Below, one piece after another: positions 45,229 to 53,262 of a stretch of DNA of 64,000 nucleotides (positions are counted from its first letter, which is position 1; every line of letters begins with the position of its first letter). The stretch comes from QHXW01 sp963847515 (GTDB taxonomy: Bacteria; Acidobacteriota; Terriglobia; Bryobacterales; Bryobacteraceae), in assembly GCA_963847515.1 (NCBI GenBank), contig CAWKAA010000005.1:496001-560000 (forward strand), given 5' to 3'. The notes beneath the pieces are model-generated. The model was not told the DNA's origin, ran no database searches, and was given only the letters and a program-made list of their open reading frames with translations. The position numbers and the translations under genes are program-made.

Positions 45229-46363
45229 GCACTTCCATCACTTCAGTCTCTGTAACCCCGGGCGCAAGGCGAAAAGGAAGAACCATGGTCGCGACCGCCC
45301 CGCCCGTCGCGCCATTTTCAACGGTCAGTTGCGCCGCATCGCCATAGAGCTGGTGCAGCCGTGCACGAGTGTTCGACAGTCCGATTCCCCGGCCTTGCGA
45401 CGCACCTTCAAGCGGTAGTCCCGGCCCATCATCCTGAATTTTCACCACCAGCTTTTCATCCACGCGTTCGGCGCTAATTTGAATCCGGCCTGCCGCCGAA
45501 CTTCGCCCGATGCCATGGCGGATCGCATTCTCCATAATCGGCTGCAGTCCCATGTGAGGGACCGCAGCTTCCAGAACGCCCGGATCCGCCGCGATCTCCA
45601 CTCGCAGCCGGTCCTGAAAGCGAACCTGTTCAATCGAGAGGTACAGTTGCAGATACTCCAGCTCGCGGCGGAGCGGTACCTCCTGGGCCTCCACATCTTC
45701 AAGCACACAGCGGAGCAGATCGCTAAGGCGGGCGAGCGTCTCTTCGGCTTGCCGTCCTTTCTGCTGGCGTACCAGCACCATGATGGCGTTCAGTGTATTG
45801 AACAGAAAGTGCGGTTGAAGCTGCATTTTCAGCGCGCTTAACTGCGCCCGCATGAGCTGAGTCCTCAGCTCGGAGGCATCCAGCTCGAGGCGTAAGGCCT
45901 CCCGCTCGCGCTCCTGATACTTGCGGTAATAGCGCCACCCATATTGCATACCCAGCAGCGTAAAGTACGTGGTGATGTTCCCGTGAAAGCCCAGCATGAA
46001 GACCACGAAAAACGTCCCCACAAATCCCTTCATGTAGGCAGGAAAGACTCCAAGGTACGGAAGAATCGCGCTCTCCCACGCCAGCTGGGTGAAGGAGAAC
46101 GCGATGCTCAATAGCAGATGCAGCGCGATGCGGCGCGGCCAGTTTCGCCGTTCAATTGGAAAGCGGCGGCCCAGCCACAGAATGACCGGTGTTAAGAACG
46201 CACTGGTGTAAACTCCCACCAGCCAGGAAACCAGGTAGTGCCACCACGGCGTCGGGTCATGCGAAAACAGCTTCTGCGTCAGGCTCTGGGTAAAGAAAAA
46301 TAGTCCGACCGCCGTCCAGGCGAGAAAATACAGCCCGTATGTCCGGAGGCGCCGTTTGGTCAC
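45203..46363 (-). CDS. LytS-like membrane sensor histidine kinase (His_kinase/PF06580)
   Basis: The 386-residue protein has four or five N-terminal membrane helices (YGLYFLAWTAVGLFFFTQSL to GMQYGWRYYRK), then a coiled linker, the phosphorylated His in LQPHFLFNTLNAIMVLVRQQ and a HATPase (ENAIRHGIGR, IQDDGPGLPLEG, GIGLSNTRARL). The architecture is the standard LytS/YehU class. It is translationally coupled to the LytTR regulator. Confidence 0.93.
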   Translation of the reverse strand: MTKRRLRTYGLYFLAWTAVGLFFFTQSLTQKLFSHDPTPWWHYLVSWLVGVYTSAFLTPVILWLGRRFPIERRNWPRRIALHLLLSIAFSFTQLAWESAILPYLGVFPAYMKGFVGTFFVVFMLGFHGNITTYFTLLGMQYGWRYYRKYQEREREALRLELDASELRTQLMRAQLSALKMQLQPHFLFNTLNAIMVLVRQQKGRQAEETLARLSDLLRCVLEDVEAQEVPLRRELEYLQLYLSIEQVRFQDRLRVEIAADPGVLEAAVPHMGLQPIMENAIRHGIGRSSAAGRIQISAERVDEKLVVKIQDDGPGLPLEGASQGRGIGLSNTRARLHQLYGDAAQLTVENGATGGAVATMVLPFRLAPGVTETEVMEVHAFDHVDR

Positions 46364-46464
46364 ACTTCGTACCCTGGCCAGTAGCTTAACTCACGCATGC
46401 GCCATCCGGTATTTCGAATTGACGAACTCGCCTGATGAAGTGTCGAATGGGTGCCAGCGTGCCC

Positions 46465-47010
46465 TTACGCGGTCGCTCTGCCGGCTGCCGCCATGCGTTC
46501 CTGCATTTGGCGCGTCAGGTGCGGCACGATACCCAGCATTCGCTCCATCAGCATCAGTTGCGCGCGGTGATGCATCTCGTGCTCCTTACTGCCAAGAAGC
46601 ATCTCGAACCGCGTTTTGATCTGGTGACCCGCGGCAGCTGGCAACTGCACGCGCTCCGCCAGAAAGTCCTCGGATTGGCTTTCCAGCCACTTGCCCCACC
46701 GCTCGCCCGGCTCACGCAGCAACGCGATGATCTGCGATTTATCGCGCGGTGTTTGCTCCTCCGCCAGCACTCGACCCATCATGGCCGGAAAATCGAATCC
46801 CTCCAGGCTGGTGCGCCGCTCGATCGCGTGAATCTGCTCCGGCATCTTCTGAGCAGCCGCTATATGGACCAATGTCTGGGCCACCGTTCGCGTCTCCGGC
46901 GCCGCCCGGAAACCGTAATGCTGCTCCGGAATTTCCTCAGCAATAACGATCGTATTCTTCCGAACCGTCCGAAAGCTCTCCGCGAGCTCTTTGGCTCCGT
47001 AATAGGTCAT
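46465..47010 (-). CDS. DinB-family protein
   Basis: The 181-residue four-helix protein carries the DinB metal-site pattern: His in LVHIAAAQ and HEMHHRAQL near the end, plus a Trp/Phe-rich core. Members are putative thiol-dependent metalloenzymes or damage-inducible proteins with mostly unknown reactions. It starts about 100 bp from, and divergent to, the sigma-factor gene. Confidence 0.82.
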   Translation of the reverse strand: MTYYGAKELAESFRTVRKNTIVIAEEIPEQHYGFRAAPETRTVAQTLVHIAAAQKMPEQIHAIERRTSLEGFDFPAMMGRVLAEEQTPRDKSQIIALLREPGERWGKWLESQSEDFLAERVQLPAAAGHQIKTRFEMLLGSKEHEMHHRAQLMLMERMLGIVPHLTRQMQERMAAAGRATA

Positions 47011-47036
47011 AGATATCTCCAGACTCTCAGTCTATC

Positions 47037-47057
47037 TAAAACCCGGCACCTGAAACC
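47037..47057. repeat. Heptad array TRRMACC, three units
   Basis: TAAAACC CGGCACC TGAAACC are consecutive 7-mers between the dinB and sigma-factor starts. The units are the same class as at 42561 and 48707. The position is inside a divergent promoter region. Confidence 0.65.
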
Positions 47058-47106
47058 TGCGCAATGGGTCCTTTTCTTCCCCTGCCTCGTATACCGATAT
47101 GGGAGT

Positions 47107-47712
47107 ATGATCCTGGCAGCCCTGATGAACTCGGACGGCACTCTATCTGCTGTGGATGAGGCCGCCAGACTCCGGCGCGGCGATCCCGACGCCCTGGCTG
47201 CCGCCATCACGCGCTATCAGCATCGGCTCTATCGTTATCTGCTGCGGTTGGTCGCCGATCCCGCAATGGCTGAAGACCTATTCCAGCAGACATGGGTGCG
47301 CGTGATGGAAAGTATGCGCAGCTATAACCCGGGTCGGAGTTTCGAGGCGTGGCTCTTTTCGGTGGCGCACAACCTGGCCATCGACTATCTCCGCAAGTCG
47401 CGGCCGGAGAGTTTGGATGAATCGCTGCCCTCGGGCCAAGCGCGTGTTGACAGACTGGCTGAGGCAAGTCCCGACGCACTCGAGTGTTTGTTGGAATGGG
47501 AGCGCGCCGAAGCCGTTGCCGCGGCCTTGCGCCACCTTCCGGCGATTCATCGCGAGGTGCTGACATTGCGTTTCGAAGAAGATCTGAAGCTGGAGCAGAT
47601 GGCCGAGATCGTGCAGATCCCGCTATCGACAGTCAAGAGCCGGTTGCGCCGCGCTCTCGACGGGTTGCGCGACAGTCTCGATCGCCATTCTCTGCCAGGA
47701 GCGAAGCGGTGA
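47107..47712 (+). CDS. ECF-type RNA polymerase sigma-70 factor
   Basis: The frame is open from 46435, but that part is antisense to dinB; the native start is the ATG at 47107 or 47125. The ~201-residue protein has sigma2 (YQHRLYRYLLRLVADPAMAE, DLFQQTWVRVMESMRSY, FEAWLFSVAHNLAIDYLRKS) and sigma4 (LRHLPAIHREVLTLRFEEDL, IVQIPLSTVKSRLRRALDGL). It is followed with GTGA overlap by a zinc-finger anti-sigma gene, so it is a regulated ECF system. The target promoters are unknown. Confidence 0.93.
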   Translation: MILAALMNSDGTLSAVDEAARLRRGDPDALAAAITRYQHRLYRYLLRLVADPAMAEDLFQQTWVRVMESMRSYNPGRSFEAWLFSVAHNLAIDYLRKSRPESLDESLPSGQARVDRLAEASPDALECLLEWERAEAVAAALRHLPAIHREVLTLRFEEDLKLEQMAEIVQIPLSTVKSRLRRALDGLRDSLDRHSLPGAKR

Positions 47713-48179
47713 GCGAGCACGCGTCCATTCGTGAGTTGTTGAGCCTCGCCGCGGCCGGCGTTCTGGATCCGGACGAGCAGCGCCGCGTCGAGCAGCACGC
47801 CACCGTGTGTGACGCTTGCCGGCGCGAGCTCGAACTGTGGCAGGGCTACAGCCGCGAATTGGTCCGGCTCCCAGCGCCCGTCGCGCCAAAATACCTGGCC
47901 GACCGCACCCGCGCGCTCGTCCTCGAAAAGCGCGCTGCTGCCACGGAACGCCGCTGGGACGACATCGTGCTGGCTGTCCTGATTCTCTTGGGCTGGACCG
48001 TATCGCTGGTGGCCTGGGTCGTATTTCGTCTGTTCAATGGCGGCATGTTGTCCGTGGTGGAGTCCAGTTTTGTCACGATTCTGGAATGGTTGGGAGCTTC
48101 TACGTTGTTTGCGTGGCTGACGGCAGCGGTGGCGGCGGTAATGCTTGGCAGCCGCCGAGGCGTGAGGAGGATAGTATGA
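47709..48179 (+). CDS. Zinc-finger anti-sigma factor, membrane-bound
   Basis: The start is the GTG at 47709, overlapping the sigma stop by 4 bp. Residues 1-45 form the ZAS domain with His-x3-Cys-x2-Cys (EQHATVCDAC), a helical linker follows, and two hydrophobic segments (DIVLAVLILLGWTVSLVAWV and ASTLFAWLTAAVAAVML) anchor it. It would hold the upstream sigma factor at the membrane until signalled. The frame ends coupled to the next gene (ATGA). Confidence 0.88.
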   Translation: MSEHASIRELLSLAAAGVLDPDEQRRVEQHATVCDACRRELELWQGYSRELVRLPAPVAPKYLADRTRALVLEKRAAATERRWDDIVLAVLILLGWTVSLVAWVVFRLFNGGMLSVVESSFVTILEWLGASTLFAWLTAAVAAVMLGSRRGVRRIV

Positions 48180-48688
48180 ATCGGCTTGCTCAAGAAATGC
48201 GCATCATTCCCCGCGTGGCCTGGTTGATCGCTGTTCTGGCCTACCTGGCGTTGGTCGCCATAGTGATCTTTGCCACCGGGCACGACCCTAAAATGCGAAC
48301 ATGGCCCTCATGGGGCCTGGCGGCGTTCCGCGGTCTGATGCCCCTGGTGCTAATACCCTACATCGCGCTGATCGGTTATGTGAATGCCGACGCCCGCCGC
48401 CGCGGAATGCGCTACATCGTGTGGACCTTGCTGGCGATCTTCATCCCCAACGCCCTTGGCATCATCCTGTACTTCGTGCTGCGCGAACCCATGATGACGC
48501 CTTGCCCCCACTGCGCCACGCTCGTGAAACACGGATTCGCTTTCTGTCCCGTCTGCGGAACCGCCGTCGGGGAAGCCTGTCCGCAATGCCGAAGAGCGGT
48601 CGAGCCCGGTTGGTCTCACTGTGCCGCCTGCGGCGCTAAGCTCGGGAACCACGCCATCCCGGAATCTTCACCCCAACCGCATAGCTGA
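48176..48688 (+). CDS. Membrane protein with double zinc ribbon, third gene of the sigma operon
   Basis: The 170-residue protein has three hydrophobic helices (VAWLIAVLAYLALVAIVIFA, LMPLVLIPYIALIGYVNADA, IVWTLLAIFIPNALGIILYF) and two zinc ribbons (CPHCATLVKHGFAFCPVCG and CPQCRRAVEPGWSHCAACG). Its start overlaps the anti-sigma stop by 4 bp. It may take part in sensing or in output of the sigma/anti-sigma pair; this is inferred from context only. Confidence 0.82.
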   Translation: MNRLAQEMRIIPRVAWLIAVLAYLALVAIVIFATGHDPKMRTWPSWGLAAFRGLMPLVLIPYIALIGYVNADARRRGMRYIVWTLLAIFIPNALGIILYFVLREPMMTPCPHCATLVKHGFAFCPVCGTAVGEACPQCRRAVEPGWSHCAACGAKLGNHAIPESSPQPHS

Positions 48689-48706
48689 GCAGCAGTACCC
48701 TGGCAC

Positions 48707-48727
48707 TGGCACCTAAAACCTGGCACC
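48707..48727. repeat. Heptad array TRRMACC, three units
   Basis: TGGCACC TAAAACC TGGCACC, preceded by a shortened TGGCAC, separate the convergent zinc-ribbon and gspF genes. It is the same repeat class as at 42561 and 47037. Confidence 0.7.
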
Positions 48728-48732
48728 TGCCT

Positions 48733-49950
48733 TTAGTGAATCGTATCCGCCAACGAAAAAATCGGCATATACAGCGCGATCAGCACGAACGCCACAAAGA
48801 TCCCCATGAAAATCATGATGGCCGGCTCGATCAGTGAAAGCGTCGCCGTCATCCTGGTGTTCACGTCGTCCTCGTAAAACTCCGCAACGCTCGAAAGCAT
48901 CACCGGCAGCGCGCCCGTCGATTCCCCGACCTCGATCATGTCGATGGCCAGTGCCGGAAAAATCCTGGTGGCCGTCAGCGACCCCGAAAGCGACTGCCCT
49001 TCCCGCACCGTCTTGCCGGCCTTCTCCAGCGTGCGCCGCAACAGCGCCGTGCCCAGCGAATCCGCGGCCGTTTCCAGGCCCTGCACCAGCGGAATGCCGC
49101 CTGTCAGCAGCGTGCTCAGCACTCTCGCGAACTGCGCCACCTGGTATTTCAGCCAGATATCGCCCAGAATTGGCGTGCGCATCTTGACCGCATCTATCTT
49201 CTCCCGCGCCGATTCCTTTCGCGCCCAAAACGTGAACAGAAATATCCCGCCCACTAGCGCCCCGAAAAATACCAGCACGTAGCTGCGGGCCGTCGTCCCC
49301 ACCGCAATCAGGATTTGCGTGATGGCAGGCAGCCGCGCCGACATGCTGGAGTAAAGCTGCGCGAAGTTCGGCACCACATACGTCACCAGGAACACAATCA
49401 GGCACAGCACTAGAAAGATCAGCACCGAGGGATACAGCAGCGAGACCATGATCTTCTTGCGCACGGCCAGCGATAGCTTCTGGTACGTGATGTAGCGGTC
49501 CAGCACCTCCGCCAGGCTGCCGCTCTTTTCCCCCGCCATCACTGAGGTCACGTAGATCTTCGGAAAAACGCCCCGCATACGAAACGCCTCCGACAGCAGC
49601 GTACCTCTCCTCACTTCGTCGCGCACCCCTTTGATGTGTACGCCGAGCTTGGGATCCGTGAGCCGGTCCGCCAGCAGGTCGAGCCCTTTCAGGATCGGCA
49701 ACCCCGCCCGTATCAGCGTAACGAACTGCTGATTGAATATCAGAAATTTTTCGAGATTGAGCTTTTTGCGCCGGCCGAGCAGCGACACTTCTGTCGACAG
49801 TCCCTGGGCCACCCGCCGCGGCCGGATGGAGTAGATCAGGAATCCCTGCTGCGCAAACCGGTCGCGCACCTCCTGCTCCGTCGTGGCCTGCGCCACCTGC
49901 TGGTGTATCTCCCCGCGCGCGTCGGCGTACTTCAGCACCCAGTCAGACAT
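48733..49950 (-). CDS. Type II secretion/type IV pilus inner-membrane platform protein (GspF/PilC)
   Basis: The 405-residue protein has the duplicated T2SSF fold: a short N-terminal region, FLIFNQQFVTLIRAGLPILK with GSLAEVLDRYITYQKLSLAV, helices (VSLLYPSVLIFLVLCLIVFL), then the second copy (YQVAQFARVLSTLLTGGIPL, DMIEVGESTGALPVMLSSVA) and a final helix. All domain landmarks are canonical. It stands alone here, about 23 kb from the gspE-pilMNOP operon whose product it should partner. Confidence 0.93.
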   Translation of the reverse strand: MSDWVLKYADARGEIHQQVAQATTEQEVRDRFAQQGFLIYSIRPRRVAQGLSTEVSLLGRRKKLNLEKFLIFNQQFVTLIRAGLPILKGLDLLADRLTDPKLGVHIKGVRDEVRRGTLLSEAFRMRGVFPKIYVTSVMAGEKSGSLAEVLDRYITYQKLSLAVRKKIMVSLLYPSVLIFLVLCLIVFLVTYVVPNFAQLYSSMSARLPAITQILIAVGTTARSYVLVFFGALVGGIFLFTFWARKESAREKIDAVKMRTPILGDIWLKYQVAQFARVLSTLLTGGIPLVQGLETAADSLGTALLRRTLEKAGKTVREGQSLSGSLTATRIFPALAIDMIEVGESTGALPVMLSSVAEFYEDDVNTRMTATLSLIEPAIMIFMGIFVAFVLIALYMPIFSLADTIH

Positions 49951-50135
49951 AGCTCACTTAACGCCCATCCCCGTTCCTCGTCTCTAGAATACATACCCTA
50001 CAAGGCCATGCCAAAACCCAACCTCAAGACGTATGACGTTCCGGATCACCGAATCGTGCAAGCGAGCCCAGCTTCTGGCCGTTTTCCGCGTGACACTGGG
50101 CTTCGATGCGTCATATTAAGAGATAGCCTGCAGCC

Positions 50136-50600
50136 ATGCTACACATCGAGATCGCGAAACAGATTGACGGTGCAGGCGTCCTTCGATGCATCCGCCAGGA
50201 TGGTTCCGCCACTTGGCAAAAACAAACCACACACGCCGCGTATTTTGCTCTGCATGATCTCACGCATTATGCAGTTGAGACCGCCCTCGGCTACCAGCGC
50301 GGCTTCTTCGGTTTGATCGCTGAAGGCTGGGAAGTGGACGAGACAACGGGCAAGGGCGCGCGCGGCGCACTGCCGGCCGAGGCCGTTGAGGTCGAGCGCA
50401 TCGTCGGCCTTTTCGATTCCGAGCGCGCTTCCGGTGCGCTCTGGACTGCCGAAGAGTTCAACGAATTCGCGCCACGCGCCCTGACAGATGCAGATATTCA
50501 AAAGGTCCGCGCCCTCCGCGCAGAGCTCTTCCGCCAATGGTCCGCGATCGTCCCAGGGCAAAAACTGCAATTACAGTATGAGCCGCGAAATGGGGACTGA
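50136..50600 (+). CDS. Conserved hypothetical protein, ~154 aa
   Basis: The protein (MLHIEIAKQIDGAGVLRCIR, FALHDLTHYAVETALGYQRG, FFGLIAEGWEVDETTGKG) has a conserved HDLTHYAVE helix and an acidic linker, and ends in a helical segment (DIQKVRALRAELFRQWSAI). Its His/Asp/Glu pattern could bind metal, but I recognise no family with a known function. The 3' end runs into a palindromic repeat element. Confidence 0.65.
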   Translation: MLHIEIAKQIDGAGVLRCIRQDGSATWQKQTTHAAYFALHDLTHYAVETALGYQRGFFGLIAEGWEVDETTGKGARGALPAEAVEVERIVGLFDSERASGALWTAEEFNEFAPRALTDADIQKVRALRAELFRQWSAIVPGQKLQLQYEPRNGD

Positions 50601-50679
50601 CTTCTGCGTCCCCAACGCAGCCCATTGCAACTTTTAAGTGAGATCTTCACAGTGGACGCAGCGGTCTGTCCCCGTTTCG
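50586..50679. repeat. GGGGAC-ended palindromic element, copy A
   Basis: The ~94-bp element starts CGAAATGGGGACTGAC and ends GTCTGTCCCCGTTTCG, so its ends are imperfect inverted repeats of about 15 bp. Its inner right part (AGTGGACGCAGCGG) matches the AGTRGACAGTGCTG core of copies B (54367) and C (58277). It overlaps the stop of the upstream gene. Confidence 0.6.
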
Positions 50680-50730
50680 CCCTCGGAGACACTGCCTAAC
50701 CACACACTTCCTCTCGGGCTACCATGGAGC

Positions 50731-51453
50731 ATGTTTTCCTACGACCCTGCCCTCCTCGCCGCCGTTCAAACCACGCCGCAGTCCATTAATGACGTTGTCC
50801 AGATCCTCCAGAACATCGAAAGCATTTGTGTCGACGACGATGGCCTGAAATGGTTCAATTGGCTGTACCTTCAGGTAACGCAGGCCGTCCAAGCGCGGGT
50901 CGCCGCCGGTGGATTCACCGATCCGGCCTGGCTTGCCCAGCTAGACGTGCAATTCGCACCGCTCTATTTCTCTGCGCTCAAATCCTCGCTCTCCGGTCAG
51001 CCCACGTCCACTTGCTGGCAAGTCTTGTTTAACAGCCGCAGCCAGGCTGCAATCGCGCGTATCCAGTTCGCGCTGGCTGGCATCAACGCTCACATAAATC
51101 ACGACCTGGCTGAAGCCATCGTCGCCACCTGTCAGGTCACAGGAACTGCGCCCGATCACGGTGGAGCACACTATAGCGATTACACTGCCGTCAATTCCAC
51201 ACTCGACGGCCTCATTGAGTCCGCTAAGCGCACACTGTACGTACGCCTTCCCGGCGGCGCGCTCCCGTCCGTCTCCCATTTGGAAGACACCATCGCCGCC
51301 TGGAACGTGAGTGCTGCCCGAGAGTCAGCTTGGCAAAACGCCGAACACCTTTGGCAACTCCGCCCGCTTCCGTTGCTTGCTGCAAGCTTCATGGATACGT
51401 TGGACGGCTTCACGACCGTGATCGGCAAGGCTCTCCTGGTGCCTGTGCCATGA
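50731..51453 (+). CDS. DUF5995-family protein
   Basis: The ATG at 50731 begins MFSYDPALLAAVQTTPQSIN; upstream sequence in frame lies in the palindromic element. The 240-residue helical protein contains YLQVTQAVQARVAAGGFTDP, RIQFALAGINAHINHDLAEA and DYTAVNSTLDGLIESAK. The NAHINHDLA core is the DUF5995 hallmark, with two His residues that may bind metal. The function is unknown. Confidence 0.75.
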   Translation: MFSYDPALLAAVQTTPQSINDVVQILQNIESICVDDDGLKWFNWLYLQVTQAVQARVAAGGFTDPAWLAQLDVQFAPLYFSALKSSLSGQPTSTCWQVLFNSRSQAAIARIQFALAGINAHINHDLAEAIVATCQVTGTAPDHGGAHYSDYTAVNSTLDGLIESAKRTLYVRLPGGALPSVSHLEDTIAAWNVSAARESAWQNAEHLWQLRPLPLLAASFMDTLDGFTTVIGKALLVPVP

Positions 51454-51576
51454 CCAGGCTCGTTTTCAACAGCGCGAGAGCACCCGTCGGAATGCCCGGC
51501 ATTTACACTGGCCGAGGCCGGTTGGAACCAGTCCCTCGATAAAATGGCGGCAAGTTTGTTAGCCTGAAATACCCGT

Positions 51577-51963
51577 ATGAAAAACGTTGATCCCGCCTCC
51601 GTCCCAAAAAGCATAGACGAATACCTCGCAGGTGTCCCCGAACCCGCCCACACCACTCTAAGTAAGCTTCGCGCCGTGATTCGGTCCGCTGCTCCACCAG
51701 ACGCCACCGAGGCCATCACCTATCGGATTCCTACGGTAAAGTACAAAGGCTCGCTAGTCGCGTACGCCGCGTTTGCAGACCACTGCAGTTTCTTCCCCAT
51801 GAGTTCATCCCTCTTAGAGGTGTTCAAGAAAGAACTCAAGGGCTTCTCCACATCCAAAGGCACCATCCGCTTCCCTGTGGACAAGCCTCTGTCAGCCAGT
51901 CTTGTGAGGAAGATGGTGAAGGCCCGGATCGCGCAGAATGAACGCAAGCAAAAGGGTAAATAG
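51577..51963 (+). CDS. DUF1801 (YdhG-like) family protein
   Basis: The 128-residue protein reads SIDEYLAGVPEPAHTTLSKL RAVIRSAAP, AITYRIPTVKYKGSLVAYAA and GTIRFPVDKPLSASLVRKMV, the DUF1801/YdhG fold of small cystatin-like proteins, some named iron chaperones. It ends 16 bp before the LigD-type gene. Its role is not established. Confidence 0.82.
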   Translation: MKNVDPASVPKSIDEYLAGVPEPAHTTLSKLRAVIRSAAPPDATEAITYRIPTVKYKGSLVAYAAFADHCSFFPMSSSLLEVFKKELKGFSTSKGTIRFPVDKPLSASLVRKMVKARIAQNERKQKGK

Positions 51964-51978
51964 GTGTAGCCTGTTTTT

Positions 51979-53256
51979 GTGGGCAAAGAAGAAGCCGCCG
52001 AGTTACTCTCCATCGATGGCCGCGAAGTTCGCGTCACGCACCCCGATAAGCTATATTTCTCGCGGCAGACCAAAGTCTCGAAACTCGACCTCGTCCGTTA
52101 CTACCTGTCGGTCGCGCCCGGTGCTCTTGCCGGCATCCGGGATCGGCCCATCGTCCTCAAGCGTTTCGTGAACGGCGCCGAAGCGGAGGCGTTTTATCAG
52201 AAGCGCGCGCCCGCCGAGCGGCCTCCCTGGCTGCGAACCGTCACGCTATCGTTTCCTTCCGGCCGCACTGCGGAAGAGGTCGTCGTCGATGATGCCGCCG
52301 GGCTCGCCTGGATCGTCAACTTGGGCTGCATCGAGCTGCACCCGCACGCCGTACGCTCGAGCGATCTCGATCACCCGGACGAATTGCGCGTCGATCTCGA
52401 TCCGGGGCCCGGTGTCAGTTGGGCGGACGTGCGCGCTGTCTCCCTCGAGGTGAAGTCGTTTCTCGAAGAGGTGGACCTTCGCGGCTGGCCCAAAACCAGC
52501 GGTTCGCGCGGCATGCACGTGAACGTGCGGATTCTGCCTCGCTGGACCTTCGGCCAGGTGCGCCGCGCAGCCGTCGCTCTCTCGCGTGCGGTCGAGCGGC
52601 GCGTGCCCTCCCTCGCCAGTTCCAAATGGTGGAAAGAAGAGCGCCACGGCGTGTTCCTCGACTACAACCAGAACGCCAAGGATCGGACCACGTGCTCCGC
52701 GTTTTCCGTGCGCCCGCTTCCCGATGCCCGTGTCTCCACACCGCTTGACTGGCGCGAGGTTCCAGCTTGCGAGCCGGCCGACTTCACCATTCTTACAATA
52801 CCGAGCCGTTTCGCGAAGCTCGGCGATCCGCACGCAGGCATGGACGCCGCGCCAGGTTCGCTCGAGAAATTGTTAGAGCTGGCGGATAAAGACGAAGCCG
52901 CCGGCCTTGCCGACGCGCCTTGGCCGCCGCACTTTCGCAAGATGGAAGGCGAAGCGCCGCGTGTCGCGCCTTCGCGCGCCAAGACTCGGACGAAGATGCC
53001 GCTCCTGGTAGTGGCGAACTCTCCGGATAAGGCGGCCGCGCTGGCGGGTCTTGAACGATGGAAAAGCAAATATCCGGAAGTGGCCGCACTTCTCGCCGTT
53101 GACGACGTGCTGGTTGACTCCATGAGAGGCCGGTCATCCACCTGGACCCGCATCCGAGTCAACCTGCGCCATGTGCCCGAACCACAGCGGCCGCCCCAGG
53201 AAACCCCCGATCCGGATGACGACCCCACCCGCGAATGGCGCAGCAAGCGTGCTTAA
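51979..53256 (+). CDS. LigD-type polymerase/primase domain protein
   Basis: The 425-residue protein starts at a GTG and contains the archaeo-eukaryotic primase fold of LigD: VTHPDKLYFSRQTKVSKLDL, the catalytic acid pair in RVDLDPGPG, SGSRGMHVNV, DYNQNAKDRTTCSAFSVRPL and PLDWREV. The C-terminal ~120 residues form a linker and a further region (STWTRIRVNLRHVPEP). It adds nucleotides at double-strand ends in NHEJ. The gene converges with an ATP-dependent ligase, giving a split LigD system. No Ku gene is visible in the window. Confidence 0.9.
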   Translation: MGKEEAAELLSIDGREVRVTHPDKLYFSRQTKVSKLDLVRYYLSVAPGALAGIRDRPIVLKRFVNGAEAEAFYQKRAPAERPPWLRTVTLSFPSGRTAEEVVVDDAAGLAWIVNLGCIELHPHAVRSSDLDHPDELRVDLDPGPGVSWADVRAVSLEVKSFLEEVDLRGWPKTSGSRGMHVNVRILPRWTFGQVRRAAVALSRAVERRVPSLASSKWWKEERHGVFLDYNQNAKDRTTCSAFSVRPLPDARVSTPLDWREVPACEPADFTILTIPSRFAKLGDPHAGMDAAPGSLEKLLELADKDEAAGLADAPWPPHFRKMEGEAPRVAPSRAKTRTKMPLLVVANSPDKAAALAGLERWKSKYPEVAALLAVDDVLVDSMRGRSSTWTRIRVNLRHVPEPQRPPQETPDPDDDPTREWRSKRA

Positions 53257-53262
53257 CTGTTT

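Noticed and set aside
46435..47106. Long upstream extension of the sigma factor
   Set aside because: This part is the complement of the dinB gene and lacks sigma-like sequence.
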